Source: Bradyrhizobium sp.
Lineage (GTDB): Bacteria; Pseudomonadota; Alphaproteobacteria; Rhizobiales; Xanthobacteraceae
DNA: 64,000 bases
Assembly (NCBI RefSeq): GCF_016213215.1
Contig: NZ_JACRAW010000079.1
Coordinates: 32,600-96,599 of the forward strand
Direction: 5' to 3'
Part shown: positions 16,841-25,494 of the stretch, in pieces
How the letters are laid out: each line of letters starts with the position of its first letter
Numbering within the stretch: position 1 is the first letter of the stretch
Translations under genes and position numbers: made by a program
Notes under the pieces: model-generated
What the model saw: the letters and a program-made list of their open reading frames with translations, nothing else
The model's database searches: none
Told to the model about the DNA's origin: nothing

Positions 16841-16933
16841 CCTCATGGTGAGGAGGCGCGATCGCGCCGTCTCGAACCATGAGGCCGACGCATCCTTCGA
16901 GACGCGGCCTTCGACCGCTCCTCAGGATGAGGA
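16841..16933. repeat. Palindromic repeat family B, copy 2
   Basis: CCTCATGGTGAGGAG at the left and CTCCTCAGGATGAGG at the right with inner GTCTCGAACCATGAGG and CTTCGAGACGCGG. It sits between the two paired acyl-CoA dehydrogenase genes, thus inside the likely operon transcript. Confidence 0.7.
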
Positions 16934-16939
16934 GTTACT

Positions 16940-18124
16940 CTAAGCCCCGGGCAGGTCGAGGATGCGCTTGGCAACGATGCCGAGCATCACCTCGCTGGTT
17001 CCGCCTTCGATCGAGTTGGCCTTGGTGCGCAGCCAGGCGCGCGGACGGGCGCCGTCCTTGGAGCGTTCACCCTCCCATTCCAGCGCGTCGATGCCGCCGG
17101 CCGACATCAGGATCTCGTGGCGGCGCTTGTTGAGCTCGGTGCCGTAATATTTCATCGCCGAAGAGAAGGCCGGATGGGCCTGGCCCGCCTTGGCGAGATC
17201 GGTCGTCCGTTCGGCCGCAGCGGCAAGCGCCGCCTCGTCGACCTCGAACGTCGCGATCTGGCTGCGCAGGATCGCATCGCCCAGGCGCCCCTGCCCGTCG
17301 CTGCCGACGGAATCGGCGGCGATCTGGCCGAGCGGACGTCCCGCGCCGCGCTCGCCCATGCCGGAGATCATCGCGCGCTCGTGCTGCAGCAGATACTTCG
17401 CCACATCCCAGCCGCGGTTGATCTGCCCGACCACATGGGACTTCGGCACCCGCACGTTGTCGAAGAAGGTTTCGCAGAACGGCGAATAGCCGGAGATCAG
17501 GAGGATCGGCTTGGTCGAGACGCCCTTCGAGGCCATGTCGAACAGGATGAAGCTGATGCCGTCGTGCTTCTTGACGTTCGGATCCGTGCGCACGAGGCAG
17601 AAGATCCAGTCGGCGTAGTTGGCGTACGAGGTCCAGATCTTCTGGCCGTTGATGATGAAATGATCGCCGTCGCTCGTCGCGCGGGTCTGCAGCGACGCGA
17701 GGTCGGAACCCGCGTTCGGCTCGGAATAGCCCTGGCACCAGCGGATCAGGCCCGCGGCGATCTTCGGCAGATGTTCCTTCTTCTGCTCCTCGGTGCCATA
17801 CTTCAGGAGCGCCGGGCCGAGCATCCAGATCCCGAAGCTCGACAGCGGCAGCCGGGCGCCGATCGCCGCCATTTCCTCACGCAACACCTTGGTCTCGGCC
17901 GCATCCAGTCCGCCGCCGCCATATTCACGCGGCCAGTCCGGCACGGTCCAACCCTTGTCGCGCATGCGCTCGAACCAGACGCGCTGCGGCTCGGAGGAAA
18001 ACCTGGCGTTGCGGCCGCCCCAGAACACGTCGTCGTCGGAGACAGCGGGGCGCCGCATCTCGGCCGGGCAATTGGCCTCGAGCCAGGCGCGGGTTTCGCG
18101 GCGGAATTGTTCAAGATCAGCCAT
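16940..18124 (-). CDS. Acyl-CoA dehydrogenase (catalytic subunit of a likely pair)
   Basis: 394 aa. N-terminal domain MADLEQFRRETRAWLEANCP; substrate/FAD motifs WCQGYSEPNAGSDLASLQT and NGQKIWTSYANYADW; the C-terminal segment NSIEGGTSEVMLGIVAKRI carries the Glu expected to abstract the alpha proton. Upstream member of a two-gene minus-strand operon with the dehydrogenase-like gene at 15654. ATG 18124 is used because the family starts here; the frame runs on to 18193. Substrate unknown; the pair layout suggests a large or branched acyl-CoA. Confidence 0.9.
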   Translation of the reverse strand: MADLEQFRRETRAWLEANCPAEMRRPAVSDDDVFWGGRNARFSSEPQRVWFERMRDKGWTVPDWPREYGGGGLDAAETKVLREEMAAIGARLPLSSFGIWMLGPALLKYGTEEQKKEHLPKIAAGLIRWCQGYSEPNAGSDLASLQTRATSDGDHFIINGQKIWTSYANYADWIFCLVRTDPNVKKHDGISFILFDMASKGVSTKPILLISGYSPFCETFFDNVRVPKSHVVGQINRGWDVAKYLLQHERAMISGMGERGAGRPLGQIAADSVGSDGQGRLGDAILRSQIATFEVDEAALAAAAERTTDLAKAGQAHPAFSSAMKYYGTELNKRRHEILMSAGGIDALEWEGERSKDGARPRAWLRTKANSIEGGTSEVMLGIVAKRILDLPGA

Positions 18125-18304
18125 GGTACGTTTCCGAAATTTGAGTTCGCTCGTTGCGGGCGACCTTAGCCATCGGGCTGCGGAATTCAACATCTTCCGC
18201 GCTCAACATCTTCCCGCCCCTCTTGCGTTCAGGCGCTACGCCGGGAGTCGGCATTCGGATATAGTCGCGCGGACCCAAGGATTGAAAACAAAGAGGAAAC
18301 CAAG

Positions 18305-18850
18305 ATGCGCCTGAAGCTGCTTTCGCCTGGCGAAATGAGCGAGGACCAGAAACAAACGTACGACGAATCGATCGCCGGCAGGCGCGGCGCCCCGCCTCCG
18401 CCGATGATGGCCTGGCTCAACAGCCCGGAGATGGCGCGGCACGCCACGCGGCTCGGTGCCGTCCTGCGCTTCGACACCGTATTTCCGGCCGAGCTATCCG
18501 AGATCGCGATTCTGGTCACTGCGCGACACTGGACCTCGCATTACGAGTGGTATGCTCATAAACGACTGGCGCTGAAGGGCGGCCTCGATCCGGAGATCAT
18601 CGACGATATCCGCGACCGCCGCACGCCGCAGTTCGACGATCCCACGGCCAGGATGATCTACGACGTCGCCAAATCGCTGCATGAGGGCCACGGCCTGTCG
18701 CAAGGATTGTACGACGAGGCGATCAAGCTGCTCGGCGAGCGCGGGCTGGTCGAGGTCATCGGCCTGTGCGGCTACTACACGCTGGTATCGATGACGCTGA
18801 ACGCGTTCGAGTTCGATTTGCCGGAGGGCGAAATATCCGAGCTTGCGTAG
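18305..18850 (+). CDS. Carboxymuconolactone-decarboxylase-family protein
   Basis: 181 aa all-helical AhpD/CMD fold protein. The core reads ELSEIAILVTARHWTSHYEWYAHKRLA, the form found in the CMD subgroup without a CxxC pair, so thiol peroxidase-type activity as in AhpD is unlikely. Divergent from the acyl-CoA dehydrogenase pair, which suggests a shared control region and a linked catabolic role. True decarboxylase activity on carboxymuconolactone is not implied; most such relatives are uncharacterised. Confidence 0.8.
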   Translation: MRLKLLSPGEMSEDQKQTYDESIAGRRGAPPPPMMAWLNSPEMARHATRLGAVLRFDTVFPAELSEIAILVTARHWTSHYEWYAHKRLALKGGLDPEIIDDIRDRRTPQFDDPTARMIYDVAKSLHEGHGLSQGLYDEAIKLLGERGLVEVIGLCGYYTLVSMTLNAFEFDLPEGEISELA

Positions 18851-18870
18851 ACGCAGGAGAGATCAATCTG

Positions 18871-18950
18871 GTCGTTGCGAGGAGAGACAGCGACGAAGCA
18901 AATCCAGTCTTACCGCTTCTCTGGACTGCTTCGCTTTGCTCGCAATGACG
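18871..18950. repeat. Palindromic repeat family C, overlapping an MFS gene end
   Basis: GTCGTTGCGAGGAGAGACAGC...GCTTTGCTCGCAATGACG with inner GACGAAGCA/TGCTTCG arms. The right part is coding: it encodes the last 12 residues and stop of the minus-strand MFS transporter (SLRAKRSSPEKR). Confidence 0.75.
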
Positions 18951-20178
18951 CGATTGCGGTCCGGCCGCGCACCATGATCAGCGCCGCCGCCGCCAGCTCG
19001 AGCGCGATGCAGGCGTAGAACGGCAATGAATAGCCGCCGGAGAGATCGCGCAACAGCCCGACCACGCCGGGACCGAAGGCGTAGGTGACCTGGTTGATCG
19101 CGGTGACGAGGCTGATCAACACGCCGAAGGAGCGCGGATCGAACTCCTGTTGCACGATCAGCGACGGCAGCGTGATCAGGTTGCCGACGGAAAAGCCGAA
19201 CAGCGCGCAGGCCGCGATCAGCACGATGTCGTTGTGCAGGTTGATGATGACCACGAGCGCCCCGGCCTGGCTGACGAAGGAGAGCGCGGAGGCAAGCCGC
19301 TGGTTGAGCCGATCGATCACGGTCGAGAACGAGACGCGGCCGACCACTGCCATCGCGGTCAACAGCGCGACCGCCACGGCCGCGCGCTCGCGACCGACGA
19401 GCGGGTCGAGGAACGAGATCAGGTGCACGATGAAGCCGACCTGGGCGAACAGCACCAGCGAGAAAGCGATCACGACCGAAAGAAAGCCGACGTCGCCCAG
19501 TGCCTGGCGGCGGACCTGCGCCGGGGACCGCATGTTCGCAGCGGTCGATCGGGCGAGCCAGCCATGTCGGTCGGGCGGTTGCCCGACGAAAAGAAGGATG
19601 AGCGGCACCAGCACCACGATCATCAATCCGGCTGTGCCGAACATCGCGCCGGAGAACCCGACATGCGCGATCGCGTACACGAGGAGCGGCACACCGACGA
19701 TGCCGCCGAAGCTCGCGCCGTTCAGCGCAAGACTGATCGCCATGCCGCGCTTCTGGTCGAACCAGAGGCTGACCGTGTTGGTGATCATGGCAAGGCTGGT
19801 CCCGGCCCAGCCGAAGGCAAGCACCGCATCGGCCACATAAAGCTGCCAGGGCTCGCGCACCGCGCCCATCGAGACCGCGGCCGCGGCCATCGCCAGCGTT
19901 CCCGCCAGGAGGCAGGCGCGCGGGCCGAACGTCCTGATCGCCTCTCCGACGAAAACGACGATGAGCGCGCCGAACAGATAGAAAAACGTTGTTCCCATGG
20001 AGATCAGCGAAGCCGGCCAGCCGTGCTGGCGATACAACTCGGCGACGTAGACGCTCTGGCCGTAGAACCCGAGCCCCCAGCCGAAGGTCGCGATCACGAA
20101 GCAGACCGCAACGATCCGCCAGCCTTCGTAACGAAGGGAGGATTCCTCGAATGGCGCGTTCTGCGGACTATCCAGCAT
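18910..20178 (-). CDS. MFS transporter (monocarboxylate/oxalate-formate type)
   Basis: 422 aa, 12 predicted membrane segments. After a short polar N-terminus the first TM contains FVIATFGWGLGFYGQSVY. The loop 2-3 and TM pattern resemble the monocarboxylate/oxalate-formate branch, with a central cytoplasmic loop near residues 205-225. Substrate not assignable. The final residues are encoded by a family C repeat, so the tail is probably neutral added sequence. The gene converges with the CMD-like gene and lies 118 bp from another MFS gene upstream. Confidence 0.85.
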   Translation of the reverse strand: MLDSPQNAPFEESSLRYEGWRIVAVCFVIATFGWGLGFYGQSVYVAELYRQHGWPASLISMGTTFFYLFGALIVVFVGEAIRTFGPRACLLAGTLAMAAAAVSMGAVREPWQLYVADAVLAFGWAGTSLAMITNTVSLWFDQKRGMAISLALNGASFGGIVGVPLLVYAIAHVGFSGAMFGTAGLMIVVLVPLILLFVGQPPDRHGWLARSTAANMRSPAQVRRQALGDVGFLSVVIAFSLVLFAQVGFIVHLISFLDPLVGRERAAVAVALLTAMAVVGRVSFSTVIDRLNQRLASALSFVSQAGALVVIINLHNDIVLIAACALFGFSVGNLITLPSLIVQQEFDPRSFGVLISLVTAINQVTYAFGPGVVGLLRDLSGGYSLPFYACIALELAAAALIMVRGRTAIASLRAKRSSPEKR

Positions 20179-20296
20179 CTCATGCGCCTCTTGTCGTTTG
20201 CACCGTCATGCCCCGGGCAGGAGGACATACCTAGCAGGGCAAACACCAACAGCGCTTCGATCTTCGTCGAAACATCACGTGCCTGGCCACCCGAAA

Positions 20297-21541
20297 TCAG
20301 AGCGGATCAGGGAACTCCGACATGTCCTGCAATCGCGCCCTGCGCCACCGCGACCAGGAGGCGAAGAGCAGAACGGCGAGCCCGAGCAGCACCGGCGGGA
20401 ACACCACCATGTTTACCGTCGACCAGCCGTAGTTGGCGAGCAGCTGGCCCGACAAGAACGAGGCGATCGCCATCATGCCGAACACCACGAAATCATTGAA
20501 CGCCTGCACCTTGTTGCGTTCCTGCAGCAGGTGCGTCTCCAGCACCAGCGCGGACGCGCCGATGAAGCTGAAATTCCACCCCACACCCAGCACGAACAAC
20601 GAGACCCAGAAATGCATCGCGGTGATGCCCGACAGCCCGATTGCGGCGGCCGCCGCCTCCATCAGCAAGCCTGCGGTGACGATGAGGGGCGCGCCGAAAC
20701 GGCCGATCAGCGCGCCGGTGAAGAAGCTGGGCCCGTACATCGCGACAATGTGCCATTGGATACCGAAATTGGAATCGCTGACGGAAAGACCGCACAGCTG
20801 CATCGCCAGCGGCGCCGACGTCATCACCAGGTTCATCACGGGATAGGAGATGGCGCCGCACAGCGCGGCGGCGATGAAACGCGGCTGCCGCACCACCTGC
20901 CACAGCGGACGCCCGCCATGCAGATCCGACGCAGCCGGCTTCGGCAGGTCGACCCCTGCCACAATGCCCATCGCCACCAGCGCCACCGCCGCCTGGACCA
21001 GGAAGCTGAAGGCGAAGAGATAAGGCTGCCAGATATCCATGGTCCACTGCACGAGCTGCGGACCCAGGACGCCGGCAAACACCCCTCCCGCCAGCACCCA
21101 CGAGATGGCCTTGGGCCGATAGGCGGCGCTTGCATCGTCAGCGGCGGCAAAGCGATACGATTGGGCGACCGCGCCATAAAGACCGCCCAGGAACGTTGCG
21201 AGGCAGAACAGCACGAACGAGCCGCGCATGATCGCAAACGAGCCAAGCAGGCCGGTGAGCGTGCCGCAGCCGGTCCCGATGATAAAGGCGACGCGGCGGC
21301 CATAGGCGCGGGAAATCGCCCCGGTCGGCAGCGTGCCCACCGCGAGCCCCAGCACGTACATCGAGAGCGGCACCGTCGCGAGCGACATATCGGGAGCAAT
21401 CGTCGCGCCGATGATCGATCCGGTGGCGAAGATCACCGCCGAATTGGCACCGGTGAGCGCCTGCGCCGCCGCCAGCCGCACCACATTGGCCCGCACGCGG
21501 GCATCGTCGGCAATCTCGGTACGTGCAGTCACGTCAAGCAT
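20297..21541 (-). CDS. MFS transporter
   Basis: 414 aa, 12 membrane segments. It has an MFS-type loop GAISRAYGRRVAF after TM2 and a GGVFAGVLGPQLV motif in TM5, which is the antiporter-type motif C and suggests export. ATG 21541 is chosen (MLDVTARTEIADDARV); the longer frame to 21628 adds a basic stretch with no ribosome site. Substrate unknown. Same strand as the MFS gene at 18910 but separated by 118 bp, so probably independent. Confidence 0.83.
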   Translation of the reverse strand: MLDVTARTEIADDARVRANVVRLAAAQALTGANSAVIFATGSIIGATIAPDMSLATVPLSMYVLGLAVGTLPTGAISRAYGRRVAFIIGTGCGTLTGLLGSFAIMRGSFVLFCLATFLGGLYGAVAQSYRFAAADDASAAYRPKAISWVLAGGVFAGVLGPQLVQWTMDIWQPYLFAFSFLVQAAVALVAMGIVAGVDLPKPAASDLHGGRPLWQVVRQPRFIAAALCGAISYPVMNLVMTSAPLAMQLCGLSVSDSNFGIQWHIVAMYGPSFFTGALIGRFGAPLIVTAGLLMEAAAAAIGLSGITAMHFWVSLFVLGVGWNFSFIGASALVLETHLLQERNKVQAFNDFVVFGMMAIASFLSGQLLANYGWSTVNMVVFPPVLLGLAVLLFASWSRWRRARLQDMSEFPDPL

Positions 21542-21652
21542 CGGCAGTCCCGCCCGAACAGACCCGTCGGGTCTTCTGTTTCTTGGCGGCACTATTAGAG
21601 CATCGCGCAACGTAATCAACCTGCGCAAACGGACGTGCCCTATGCACTTCAG

Positions 21653-22333
21653 TCAGAGACCGTTACGGGCGAAGGTCAGCACGAGATTGTTGGCCGGCAT
21701 TTCGGTCGTTTCGATCAAGGCGAGGCCGACGCTCTGCGCCAGCCTTTCAACCTCGGCGTTGTCGCGGACGCCCCATTCGGGATTGGCCTCGCGCAGGGAC
21801 GTGTCGAAAACCGCGTTGCTGACGGCGGTGTGCTTGCCGTCGCGCTTGAAGGGGCCATAGAGAAAGAGCCTGCCATCGGCGCGCAGGCAGCGAGCGGCGC
21901 CTGCGAACAGCCCCTCGGCGACGCGCCAGGGCGCGATGTGGATGACGTTGGCGCAGAACACCGCCACCAGGTCCCGCGGGCCGCGCCCGTCGGTCATCTC
22001 GGGACACCAGGCGGGATCGGTCAGATCGATCCGCAGCGGGGGACGGATGTTCGAGAGCCCCGAATGCACGCGCCACGCTTCGATGCTTTTCAGGTGGTTG
22101 TCGTTGAAGTCGCTCGGCCACCACGTGATGTCGGGGGAATGAGCGGCGAAGTAGACGACATGCTGTCCGGTGCCGCTGCCGGCTTCCAGCACGTCGCCAG
22201 CGCGGCCGATCAGGAACTTCTCCAGCACCGCCCAGATCGGCTGGTGGTTGCGATGAAACGCGGATGCATCGAGGCGGCCGTCCGGCTCGGGCCGTCCGCC
22301 GTCCTTGCCGAATTCCACGACATAGTCGGCCAT
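21653..22333 (-). CDS. DUF938 class I methyltransferase
   Basis: 226 aa. SAM-binding motif I is VLEAGSGTGQHVVYFA, with acidic motif WWPSDFNDNHLKSI and the DUF938 hallmark CANVIHIAPWRVAEGLF. The C-terminus ends EMPANNLVLTFARN. The family is conserved but the substrate is unknown. It lies between an MFS gene and the vitamin B12 importer with gaps of 111 and 67 bp; no functional link is visible. Confidence 0.88.
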   Translation of the reverse strand: MADYVVEFGKDGGRPEPDGRLDASAFHRNHQPIWAVLEKFLIGRAGDVLEAGSGTGQHVVYFAAHSPDITWWPSDFNDNHLKSIEAWRVHSGLSNIRPPLRIDLTDPAWCPEMTDGRGPRDLVAVFCANVIHIAPWRVAEGLFAGAARCLRADGRLFLYGPFKRDGKHTAVSNAVFDTSLREANPEWGVRDNAEVERLAQSVGLALIETTEMPANNLVLTFARNGL

Positions 22334-22400
22334 GTGAAGCTCCGTCAGTTGGCCCCCTCGCGCCCTGAGCTCGTAATGCCTCGTCGCGACGCCGACAGCG

Positions 22401-23234
22401 CTATCTCCCTGTCCGCTTCAGCTCCGCCACCAACAGGTCCAGCGCATCGGCCAGCATCGCGCCGCCGCACACCGAAAGTCGCTCCGGAATCACAAGGCGG
22501 CTCGCAGGCGGATAGAACCGCTCCAGCGCCGGATGCAGCAGAAGCGCGCGGCCTTCGTCCTCGGCGCGATCGCCTTCCTCCGACACCAGCAGAATATCAG
22601 GCTTGAGCGCAATGATCGCCTCCAGCGATACAAAAGCGCCGGAACCGGCCCCGAGTTCATCGGCCGCGTTAGGCAGGCCCGTTTCCTTCAACAACGCGCC
22701 GATCAGGCTTTCGCTTCCCGAAACCCACCCGCGCCGCGATAAGGGCAGCACGCGATACTTCCGGCCGGCGATGGCCGCGCGGGCGCGCGCCAGCGCGGCG
22801 TCAAGACGAAAAATCTCCGCACTGGCGCGATCGGAATGGCCGGTGATCTCTCCCATCCGGCGGATCTGCGCTTTGACCTCGTCCAGGGTGTTCGGCACCG
22901 AGAACTCGGCGAGCTGAATCCGGTTTCGCCTGAGCAGCTCGCGCGTCGCGCGCTTGTCGAACAGGCTCGCCACCACGATATCGGGCCCGATCATGAGGAT
23001 GTCCTCGGCGCCGCCCGACAGCACCGGAAACCTGCGCGCTTCACCCGCGGCGAAGGACTGCCAATCGTCCCGCGCGTAACGGCTGAGGCCCATGATCTGC
23101 GACGGATCCGCCAGCGAGAGCAGGAGTTGATCCGTGCAGACGTTCATCGAGGCGATGCGCGGCGCAGCAGAAGCGAGCGATGCATTGCATGCGAGCAGCA
23201 CGACGGCGAACAAAGGCCCGGTGCCCGGCCGCAT
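22401..23234 (-). CDS. btuF: Cobalamin-type ABC binding protein
   Basis: 277 aa periplasmic binding protein with signal peptide (cleavage near SAA-PRIAS). Class III (helical-backbone) fold with PRIASMNVCTDQLLLSLADPSQIMGLS at the front and KPDILLVSEEG in the C-terminal lobe. Last gene of a btuC-btuD-btuF operon (1-nt gap to btuD). Opposite a riboswitch-controlled TonB receptor, so vitamin B12 or another corrinoid is the best assignment; ferric siderophores bind related proteins. Confidence 0.85.
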   Translation of the reverse strand: MRPGTGPLFAVVLLACNASLASAAPRIASMNVCTDQLLLSLADPSQIMGLSRYARDDWQSFAAGEARRFPVLSGGAEDILMIGPDIVVASLFDKRATRELLRRNRIQLAEFSVPNTLDEVKAQIRRMGEITGHSDRASAEIFRLDAALARARAAIAGRKYRVLPLSRRGWVSGSESLIGALLKETGLPNAADELGAGSGAFVSLEAIIALKPDILLVSEEGDRAEDEGRALLLHPALERFYPPASRLVIPERLSVCGGAMLADALDLLVAELKRTGR

Positions 23235-23235
23235 G

Positions 23236-24015
23236 TCAGACGTCCGCCCACGGCACGATCACCACCTCGTGCTGATGCTCGGCGCGATAGGCGCTGACGC
23301 GGAACACCTCGCGCATGACCTGGTCGGAAAGCGCTTCGGAAGGCGTGCCCTTTGATACGAGGCGTCCCTCGCTCAGCACCAGCACATGATCGGCGAAGCG
23401 CGCGGCAAGGCCGAGGTCGTGCGTGACCACGATCACCAGCGCGCCCTTGTCGGCGGCGCCGCGCAGCGTCCGCATCACGTCGAGCTGATGCCGCGGATCG
23501 AGCGAAGAGGTCGGCTCGTCCGCGAGGATTACCGGCGCCTCGACCGCGAGCACGCGCGCGAGCGCTACCCGGCTGCGCTCGCCGCCGGAGAGCTCGGTGG
23601 CGCGGCGCGCGGCGAATTCGACCACATCGGCCGCCTCCATGGCGCGAGCGACCGCGTCGGCGTCGCGCGGTGACAGCCGCGCCGGGTCGGTGGCGCCATG
23701 GGGGTAACGCCCGAGCGCGACGATATCGCGGGCCGGCAGCGGCCAATGTACGATGTGGCCCTGCGGCAGATAGGCGAAACGCCTGGCGCGCCCACGCAGC
23801 GACAGGGAAGACAGCGCTTCGCCGCCGACCTCGATCGTGCCGCTTGCCGGCACGAGGCCGGCCAGGGCCCTGAGCAGCGTGGTCTTGCCGGCACCGTTCG
23901 GGCCGACGAGGGCGACCAGATGGCCGGACGACAGCGACAGCGAAATCTCGTGCAGCACGGCGCGATGCGTGAGGCTCACGTTCAATGCCCGCGCGGTGAG
24001 GAAGGGCGCGCTCAT
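23236..24015 (-). CDS. btuD: Cobalamin-type ABC ATPase
   Basis: 259 aa. Walker A GPNGAGKTTLL, Q-loop region YLPQGHIVHWPLPARDIVALGRYPHG (typical of FecE/BtuD ATPases), signature LSGGERSRVALARVLA, Walker B VILADEPTSSLD and H-loop VVTHDLGLA. The start overlaps the btuC stop by 4 nt and the stop is 1 nt from the btuF start, so the three are translationally coupled. Powers corrinoid import. Confidence 0.92.
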   Translation of the reverse strand: MSAPFLTARALNVSLTHRAVLHEISLSLSSGHLVALVGPNGAGKTTLLRALAGLVPASGTIEVGGEALSSLSLRGRARRFAYLPQGHIVHWPLPARDIVALGRYPHGATDPARLSPRDADAVARAMEAADVVEFAARRATELSGGERSRVALARVLAVEAPVILADEPTSSLDPRHQLDVMRTLRGAADKGALVIVVTHDLGLAARFADHVLVLSEGRLVSKGTPSEALSDQVMREVFRVSAYRAEHQHEVVIVPWADV

Positions 24016-25067
24016 GCGACGCCTCCACCCAGCGCGCGTCGCTCGCGCACGATCAGGTAAAGGAAGAATGGCACGCCGATGATCGAGGTCAAGACGCCGA
24101 CCTTGATGTCGCTGGTTGCGGGAATGATGCGCACGGTGATGTCGGCGGCAAGCAGCAGGGCGCTGCCGGCAAGGGCGCTCGGCACCAACAGCCGCGTCGG
24201 ATCGTGGCCGACCAGGGGCCGCATCAGATGCGGCGCGACCAGGCCGATAAAGCCGATCGTGCCTGAGACTGCGACCGCGCCGCCGACGCCCAGCGCAACG
24301 CCGACAATGACCAGGAGCCGCAAACGGCCGACATCGACGCCGAGGCTTTGCGCCGCCTCTTCTCCCAGACTCAGTGCCCGAAACGCGTTGCGCTGGCTGA
24401 AGAGAATGACCGCGCCCAGTGCGATAAATGGCAGCGCCAGCATGACGTGGCGGAAACTCCGGTCCTCCAGCGAGCCGAGCAGCCAGAACGCGATCTCCAG
24501 CACGATGAACGGATTTTGCGACAGGTTCATCACGAGCGCAGTGGCCGCGCCGGCAAGGCTCGAGATGGCAAGGCCCGCCAGGATGAGAATCAGAAGCCCG
24601 GCATTGCGGCCGGCGATCGAGAGCAGCACGAAGACGGAGGCGAAGGCGGCAATGATCGCAGCAACAGGAAGCACATAGGAGCGCACATCCGCCAGCCCCA
24701 GCGCGATCACCAATACCGCGCCGAAAGCCGCCGATTGCGGCGCGCCGAACAGCGACGGCGAGGCCAGCGGATTGCGCAACAGTCCCTGCAACGCGGCGCC
24801 GGACAGTCCGAGAATGGCGCCGATTGCAAAGCCGAGGATGGTACGCGGCAGGCGAATCTCGCGCACGATCACCTGCGCCACATCGCTGCCGCCGCCGAAC
24901 AATGCGTCGATGACCACAAGCGGCGACAGGCGGACCGCGCCGATTCCGAGCGAGACCAGCATGAGCAGAAGGACGAGGACGACGAGCCCCGCCGTCACGC
25001 TCGCGCGCCGGCGCGAGGCGGCATCCGCTCCCGTCATGACGTTCTCGACGCTCATCCGATCATCCAT
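24012..25067 (-). CDS. btuC: Cobalamin-type ABC permease (FecCD family)
   Basis: About 351 aa with many membrane segments. It has the FecCD pattern LPRTILGFAIGAILGLSGAALQGLLRNPLASPSLFG, LGVDVGRLRLLVIVGVALGVGGAVAVSGTIGFIGLVAPHLMRPLVGHD and a C-terminal KVGVLTSIIGVPFFLYLI segment. The start is not settled: ATG 25067 (MDDRMSVEN) or ATG 25055; neither has a strong ribosome site. The open frame to 25223 is not used as it runs into the riboswitch region. First gene of btuCDF. Confidence 0.9.
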   Translation of the reverse strand: MDDRMSVENVMTGADAASRRRASVTAGLVVLVLLLMLVSLGIGAVRLSPLVVIDALFGGGSDVAQVIVREIRLPRTILGFAIGAILGLSGAALQGLLRNPLASPSLFGAPQSAAFGAVLVIALGLADVRSYVLPVAAIIAAFASVFVLLSIAGRNAGLLILILAGLAISSLAGAATALVMNLSQNPFIVLEIAFWLLGSLEDRSFRHVMLALPFIALGAVILFSQRNAFRALSLGEEAAQSLGVDVGRLRLLVIVGVALGVGGAVAVSGTIGFIGLVAPHLMRPLVGHDPTRLLVPSALAGSALLLAADITVRIIPATSDIKVGVLTSIIGVPFFLYLIVRERRALGGGVA

Positions 25068-25197
25068 TGCGGCGAAGCTCATACAGGGACTGACAGCCGG
25101 CACAAGCCTGCGATCGAACAAAAGGCGTACCATCATCCTCCCGGCGGCCCACTCCGCCGGGATTGACTCTTCGCAGCTCCGCCTTCTAGATGACCGC

Positions 25198-25371
25198 GAC
25201 GGTTCCCCCATTTTGGGGATCAAATGGGAACGCGGTGCGAGGGATCTTCCTCAAGGCCGCGGCTGCCCCCGCAACTGTAAGCGGCGAATCTTTCGTCTTT
25301 AGGCCACTGGGATCCTCGGTCCTGGGAAGGCGACGAAGGGTAACGACCCGCGAGCCAGGAGACCTGCCGTC
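25198..25371 (+). promoter_or_regulatory. Cobalamin (AdoCbl) riboswitch
   Basis: All conserved blocks are present in order: GGGAACGCGGTG, the B12 box GCTGCCCCCGCAACTGTAAG, GCCACTG, GGGAAGGC and GAGCCAGGAGACCTGCC. GACGG (25198-25202) and CCGTC (25367-25371) form the closing helix. It is oriented towards the TonB receptor. Binding of adenosylcobalamin is expected to switch off its translation. Confidence 0.97.
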
Positions 25372-25494
25372 AGCCGTGGTCACACGCGAAGATGTCGGTC
25401 GGGGTGTACAGACATTAGGCTCGCTTGGATGCGAAAGCACCGGTGAGGCTTCGTTCGCGGTGACGTGCCACTGACGTCATGCCGAGGTCTCGCC

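Noticed and set aside
15482..16933. Possible CRISPR array from repeated motifs
   Set aside because: Repeats are palindromic elements of different families, not regularly spaced, with no unique spacers and no cas genes.
25064..25197. Second cobalamin riboswitch for btuCDF
   Set aside because: No B12 box or other conserved blocks are seen on the minus strand.
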